Below, piece after piece: positions 29,504 through 31,793 of a stretch of 31,793 nt of DNA. Under the pieces are notes generated by a model. The model had not been told where the DNA came from. It did no database searches and saw nothing but the letters and a program-made list of their open reading frames with translations. Source of the stretch: a virus; the IMG/VR virus record IMGVR_UViG_3300031857_000857, positions 1 through 31,793 of that record. One strand, written 5' to 3'. The position numbers and the translations under genes are program-made. How positions within the stretch are numbered: the stretch's first letter is position 1; the number at the start of each line of letters is the position of its first letter.

Positions 29504-29985
29504 AATCCTACGAACACTCTGTCAATACCATCATTAATATCCGCACGTTCTGCGGTTGAGTTATGAATCCATGCAACCTCAACCTCAGTTCGATTAGACA
29601 ATCTCCAAAGCAATCCAGCACTCAAGTGAAACGTCAATGTGTCACTTACGAGTGGTCGATTATTTTGCGTCAACTCATCATCAGTGTACATAGCACCGAA
29701 CTCTAGGAATGGGTGAACTTTCCAGTCACCAACATGAACACGTCGAGCGAATGTGAATCCCCAAATATCATTATAGTTTTCACCGCCAAACTTTTCAGCT
29801 CTGGCATACCAATCTCCATACGATACTCCAAGCCTTTGGGTTATCAATTCGCTAGACTTCAATGTTCCACCCGTAAGTCCTATGGAAACTTTTGGCTCTT
29901 TGGCTTCAGCTGCAAAAGCTGCAACAAGAAGAATTAAAAACACCACAACTATCCATAAAACTTTTGAGCGAAATATTGCGTTCAT
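29488..29985 (-). CDS. PagL-like lipid A 3-O-deacylase candidate (secreted outer membrane barrel)
   Basis: A 165-residue protein with a clear signal sequence (basic start, hydrophobic VLWIVVVFLILLVAAFA, cleavage near AEA at ~28). The rest is made of alternating short strands typical of a small eight-stranded outer membrane beta barrel and ends with FNWAF, with the C-terminal Phe expected for barrel insertion. The motif AWIHNSTAE (H141, S143) resembles the H-x-S catalytic pair of PagL/acyloxyacyl hydrolase-like lipid A deacylases; the third catalytic acid is not clearly placed. Such an enzyme would remodel lipid A in the host outer membrane. AGGAG is 8 nt before the ATG. It follows the FN3 gene by 12 nt, probably on the gp32 transcript. 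Confidence 0.6.
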   Translation of the reverse strand: MNAIFRSKVLWIVVVFLILLVAAFAAEAKEPKVSIGLTGGTLKSSELITQRLGVSYGDWYARAEKFGGENYNDIWGFTFARRVHVGDWKVHPFLEFGAMYTDDELTQNNRPLVSDTLTFHLSAGLLWRLSNRTEVEVAWIHNSTAERADINDGIDRVFVGFNWAF

Positions 29986-29997
29986 GTTAGACTCCTA

Positions 29998-30375
29998 TTA
30001 GTCTCTGTCCCTTCTTTTACCCTTGAATCGAAGCACGGGTGCTTTCGATTTTCCTGCTGTAAACTTATGATTTACTTCGTTTGAATAATCAGAAATTTCA
30101 AGTTCAGTTGTCGTTACTGTCATTGCGAAGTAATAAGTCCCAGTTGTAAGACCCGTAATTTCGCCCTCTAGTTCTGTTGGACTAACATCAATAGAGTTCG
30201 TGTAACTACCTGTGGTCGTTCCATAGTGAATGGTGTATTTCAATATTTCTTCTGGTAGAATTGCTGTACCATCCTCATACTGTGTTGGAATATCCCATTC
30301 CAACACAGCAGTGTAATTGTTAGCATAGACTATACCAGGAAGAAAGAGTAATAGAGCCGCTAGAATACGTCTCAT
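29998..30375 (-). CDS. Secreted fibronectin type III-like protein
   Basis: A 125-residue protein. The ATG at 30375 is chosen over a TTG at 30390 because GGGAGG lies just 4 nt before it. A signal peptide is evident (MRRILAALLLFLPGIVYA, cleavage after A18). The mature part fits an FN3-like beta sandwich: AVLEWDIPT near the start, YTIHYGTTTGSY in the middle, ITGLTTGTYYFAMTVT near the end, then DYSNEVNHKF, and a basic tail KGKRRDRD. FN3 domains usually bind proteins or sugars. It follows gp32 by 11 nt and precedes the PagL-like gene. Export to the periplasm or cell surface is expected; the exact role is unknown. Confidence 0.7.
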   Translation of the reverse strand: MRRILAALLLFLPGIVYANNYTAVLEWDIPTQYEDGTAILPEEILKYTIHYGTTTGSYTNSIDVSPTELEGEITGLTTGTYYFAMTVTTTELEISDYSNEVNHKFTAGKSKAPVLRFKGKRRDRD

Positions 30376-30386
30376 AAAACCTCCCG

Positions 30387-31253
30387 TCAATCCGCCAGTT
30401 TCCTAAAAAATTCCAGAGTATCATCTTCATCACCAGAATTTGAGTCGCCAGCAGTTACCACTGGTTCGTCGTCGCCTGAATCTTCCTCAACTGTCCGTGC
30501 TTTGCTCGCACCAGCCAGGCTCAGAACACGATTCAGTTTTGCTTTCAGTTCATCATAAGGCATGAACTCTTTCGGACTCAGAAACTCAACAAGTGAATGA
30601 GACTCTTTCCAGACTCGTTCGATTTCAGAATCATCATCCGACACTGGGCTGGGAGAATCGAACTCAGACTTATCATAGTTACGATATCCCTCAACCATAC
30701 GAATCTTCAGCTTGAAGTTCGCACCTTCCCAGAAATTGAAAGGATTTACTGCCGTCTCATCTTCAAACTCAGGCTCAAGCATTGCTTGAATCTTATCGAA
30801 GATCTTCTTTCCAAACTTGTAAAGAAACACTTTCCCGTCATTAGAAGGATTCGCTGAATCTTTGACAACAAGAATATTGGCGACGTATGACAGCTTGCGC
30901 TTCTGCTTTCGCACGATATCTTTGTTAGATTCAATCCCACTATTCCAAAGACTGGAATTGTGTTCACACACTGGGCATGGCTTATTGATCGAAGTCAGAC
31001 AGTTTTCGATCAGCCAGCCACCAGGTCCTTGGAATCCATGATTGAAGATCTGAACCCAAGGCATCGCATCTTCACCATCAACGAAAGGTGCATCGAGGAA
31101 ACGAATCACAGCATAACCATTACCAGCTTTATCAACTTCTGGTTGCCAGAATCGTTCATCCTTAGATGACGTTCCTTTCAGCTTACCAAGTTCTTTGGTC
31201 AGCTTGTCGATTGATGATGACTTCTTTTTCAGATTTGCGAGAGACATTGCCAT
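30387..31253 (-). CDS. gp32: Single-stranded DNA binding protein gp32
   Basis: A 288-residue homologue of T4 gp32 (301). The basic N-terminal domain (SLANLKKKSSSIDKL) contains the LAST-like cooperativity motif. The zinc site is visible as H72, C85, C93 and C96 (FNHGFQ, ENCLTSINKPCPVC), like the H-C-C-C set of T4. The OB-fold body has KLSYVANILVVKDSANP and FLYKFGKKIFDKI. The C-terminus is acidic (DSGDDEPVVTAGDSNSGDEDD) with a final LEFFRKLAD, which binds replication partners. gp32 coats ssDNA in replication, recombination and repair and autoregulates its own translation in T4. It is next to gp59, as in T4. A GGAG is 9 nt before the ATG. Confidence 0.95.
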   Translation of the reverse strand: MAMSLANLKKKSSSIDKLTKELGKLKGTSSKDERFWQPEVDKAGNGYAVIRFLDAPFVDGEDAMPWVQIFNHGFQGPGGWLIENCLTSINKPCPVCEHNSSLWNSGIESNKDIVRKQKRKLSYVANILVVKDSANPSNDGKVFLYKFGKKIFDKIQAMLEPEFEDETAVNPFNFWEGANFKLKIRMVEGYRNYDKSEFDSPSPVSDDDSEIERVWKESHSLVEFLSPKEFMPYDELKAKLNRVLSLAGASKARTVEEDSGDDEPVVTAGDSNSGDEDDTLEFFRKLAD

Positions 31254-31280
31254 ATTTGTATACTCCGTATGTTTTTGTAT

Positions 31281-31286
31281 ATTATA
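31281..31286 (-). promoter_or_regulatory. Possible -10 box upstream of gp32
   Basis: TATAAT on the minus strand, 27 nt before the gp32 ATG, in the 73-nt gap after gp59. No proper -35 hexamer lies 17 nt upstream and no MotA-type box was seen. A 7-bp dyad (ACATTAT, loop TTCC, ATAATGT, 31302-31319) lies just upstream. Confidence 0.4.
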
Positions 31287-31301
31287 GTGTACGATTTGTC
31301 C

Positions 31302-31319
31302 ACATTATTTCCATAATGT
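31302..31319. promoter_or_regulatory. 7-bp inverted repeat in the gp59-gp32 gap
   Basis: ACATTAT and ATAATGT flank a TTCC loop, positioned 15 nt upstream of the -10-like box. It could be an operator-like site or part of the gp32 mRNA leader; in T4 the leader forms a structure that gp32 recognises. Short AT-rich inverted repeats also arise by chance. Confidence 0.3.
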
Positions 31320-31326
31320 ACAACCA

Positions 31327-31793
31327 TTATATATTCTTTCTGTCAGGATGTAAAGAATTTATTAGTTCTTTTTTATAGAGACTTATGTTTAGATCATTAT
31401 ACATGAACAGGAATGGTTTGTATTTGTTCAGTTGCTTTTTCAACATATCAAACATAAAGTCATCAAGTTTATTTGACCAACGATCAATCAATCCAAGTAA
31501 AGCATCGATGATCAAAAAGTTATCCTGAGAAATTTCACCTTGGTACACCATATTCAGTAACTCTGGTGATTGCCCATCGATGACTCGAAGCGATTCACCA
31601 AAGTCAATTTGCTGAAGTTTACATAAATCCTCCTTGAAAAAATACATCCTTGATTGTTGTTCCCTGGTCCAATCCTTGAAGATTTCTTTGGCTTCATCAG
31701 TCAATAGATCACGAATCCATATTCTGTTTTTCTTTTGATAGTATGCAGCTGTGTAATAGGGAAGTTCAGATTCATTACAGATCCTGGAAAGTT
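31327..31793 (-). CDS. gp59: Helicase loader gp59, 5' end cut by window edge
   Basis: The open frame continues past the window end, so only the C-terminal 154 residues are visible; the TTG at 31704 is just an internal Leu codon. The visible part (LSRICNESELPYY, KKNRIWIRDLL, FFKEDLCKLQQI, then ISQDNFLIIDALLGLIDRWSNKLDD) matches the C-terminal helical domain of T4 gp59, where IISFETFILLDSFLNIIDKH occupies the same position. gp59 loads helicase gp41 on gp32-coated DNA at forks and recombination intermediates. It lies directly upstream of gp32 on the same strand, as in T4. Confidence 0.8.
   Translation of the reverse strand, partial: LSRICNESELPYYTAAYYQKKNRIWIRDLLTDEAKEIFKDWTREQQSRMYFFKEDLCKLQQIDFGESLRVIDGQSPELLNMVYQGEISQDNFLIIDALLGLIDRWSNKLDDFMFDMLKKQLNKYKPFLFMYNDLNISLYKKELINSLHPDRKNI

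Noticed and set aside
31261-31326. Complete sigma70 or MotA-type promoter for gp32
   Set aside because: Only a -10-like TATAAT is visible. The TGGACA upstream is 10 nt away, too close to be a -35 box, and no MotA-type box is present.
1-31793. tRNA genes, insertion sequences or integrase/att sites
   Set aside because: Nearly all sequence is covered by phage genes with gaps below 80 nt; no cloverleaf, transposase or integrase pattern was recognised.

Overview
The window is a piece of an AT-rich, T4-like contractile-tailed phage genome. Nearly every large gene has a recognisable T4 counterpart: baseplate wedge gp25, gp6, gp7, gp8 and gp53; hub/tube gp5, a gp27-like protein, gp48, a gp54-like tube protein and gp26; head completion nuclease gp4; replication proteins gp32 and gp59. 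The style is that of marine T4-like phages (cyanophage or pelagiphage type) rather than enteric T-evens: a DUF4815-type giant structural protein, a hub gp5 without a lysozyme domain, short gp7, clustered 2-oxoglutarate/Fe(II) oxygenases next to the fibres, and collagen-like and poly-glycine fibre genes. A PagL-like lipid A deacylase candidate points to a Gram-negative host. No photosynthesis genes, tRNAs, integrase or CRISPR array were seen, so the host cannot be narrowed further from this window.

Layout. (1) 1-2269, minus strand: a partial glycosyltransferase-like gene and three consecutive 2OG-Fe(II) oxygenases, two of which overlap by 95 nt. (2) 2301-5327, minus: fibre/adhesin block with a 103-residue protein, a poly-Gly adhesin, a collagen-like fibre ending in an S74-type self-cleaving chaperone domain, and a 70-residue coiled-coil protein. 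(3) 5330-12115, minus: two giant structural proteins. (4) 12125-23900, minus: the baseplate operon gp48-gp53-gp27-like-gp5-gp25-gp6-gp7-unknown-gp8, densely packed with 1-4 nt overlaps; T4-type late promoter boxes (TATAAATA) precede gp48 and gp25. (5) 23932-29477, plus: divergent operon gp4, a conserved unknown, tube-fold gp54-like, tail assembly chaperone gp26 with a probable -1 frameshift extension, and the tape measure protein. (6) 29488-31793, minus: gp59 (partial), gp32, a secreted FN3 protein and a PagL-like outer membrane protein, facing the tape measure gene across a perfect 11-bp hairpin.

The genes work together mainly as a tail-building programme: gp6/7/8/25/53 form wedges, gp5 and the gp27-like protein the hub, gp48/gp54 start the tube, the chaperone pair coats the tape measure, and the large fibre block recognises the host. 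The most interesting point is the gp26 to tape-measure junction (26359-26430): a T8 slippery run, an overlapping -1 frame without a credible start codon, and an 11-bp hairpin. It mimics the lambda G/GT-H arrangement inside a T4-like phage.
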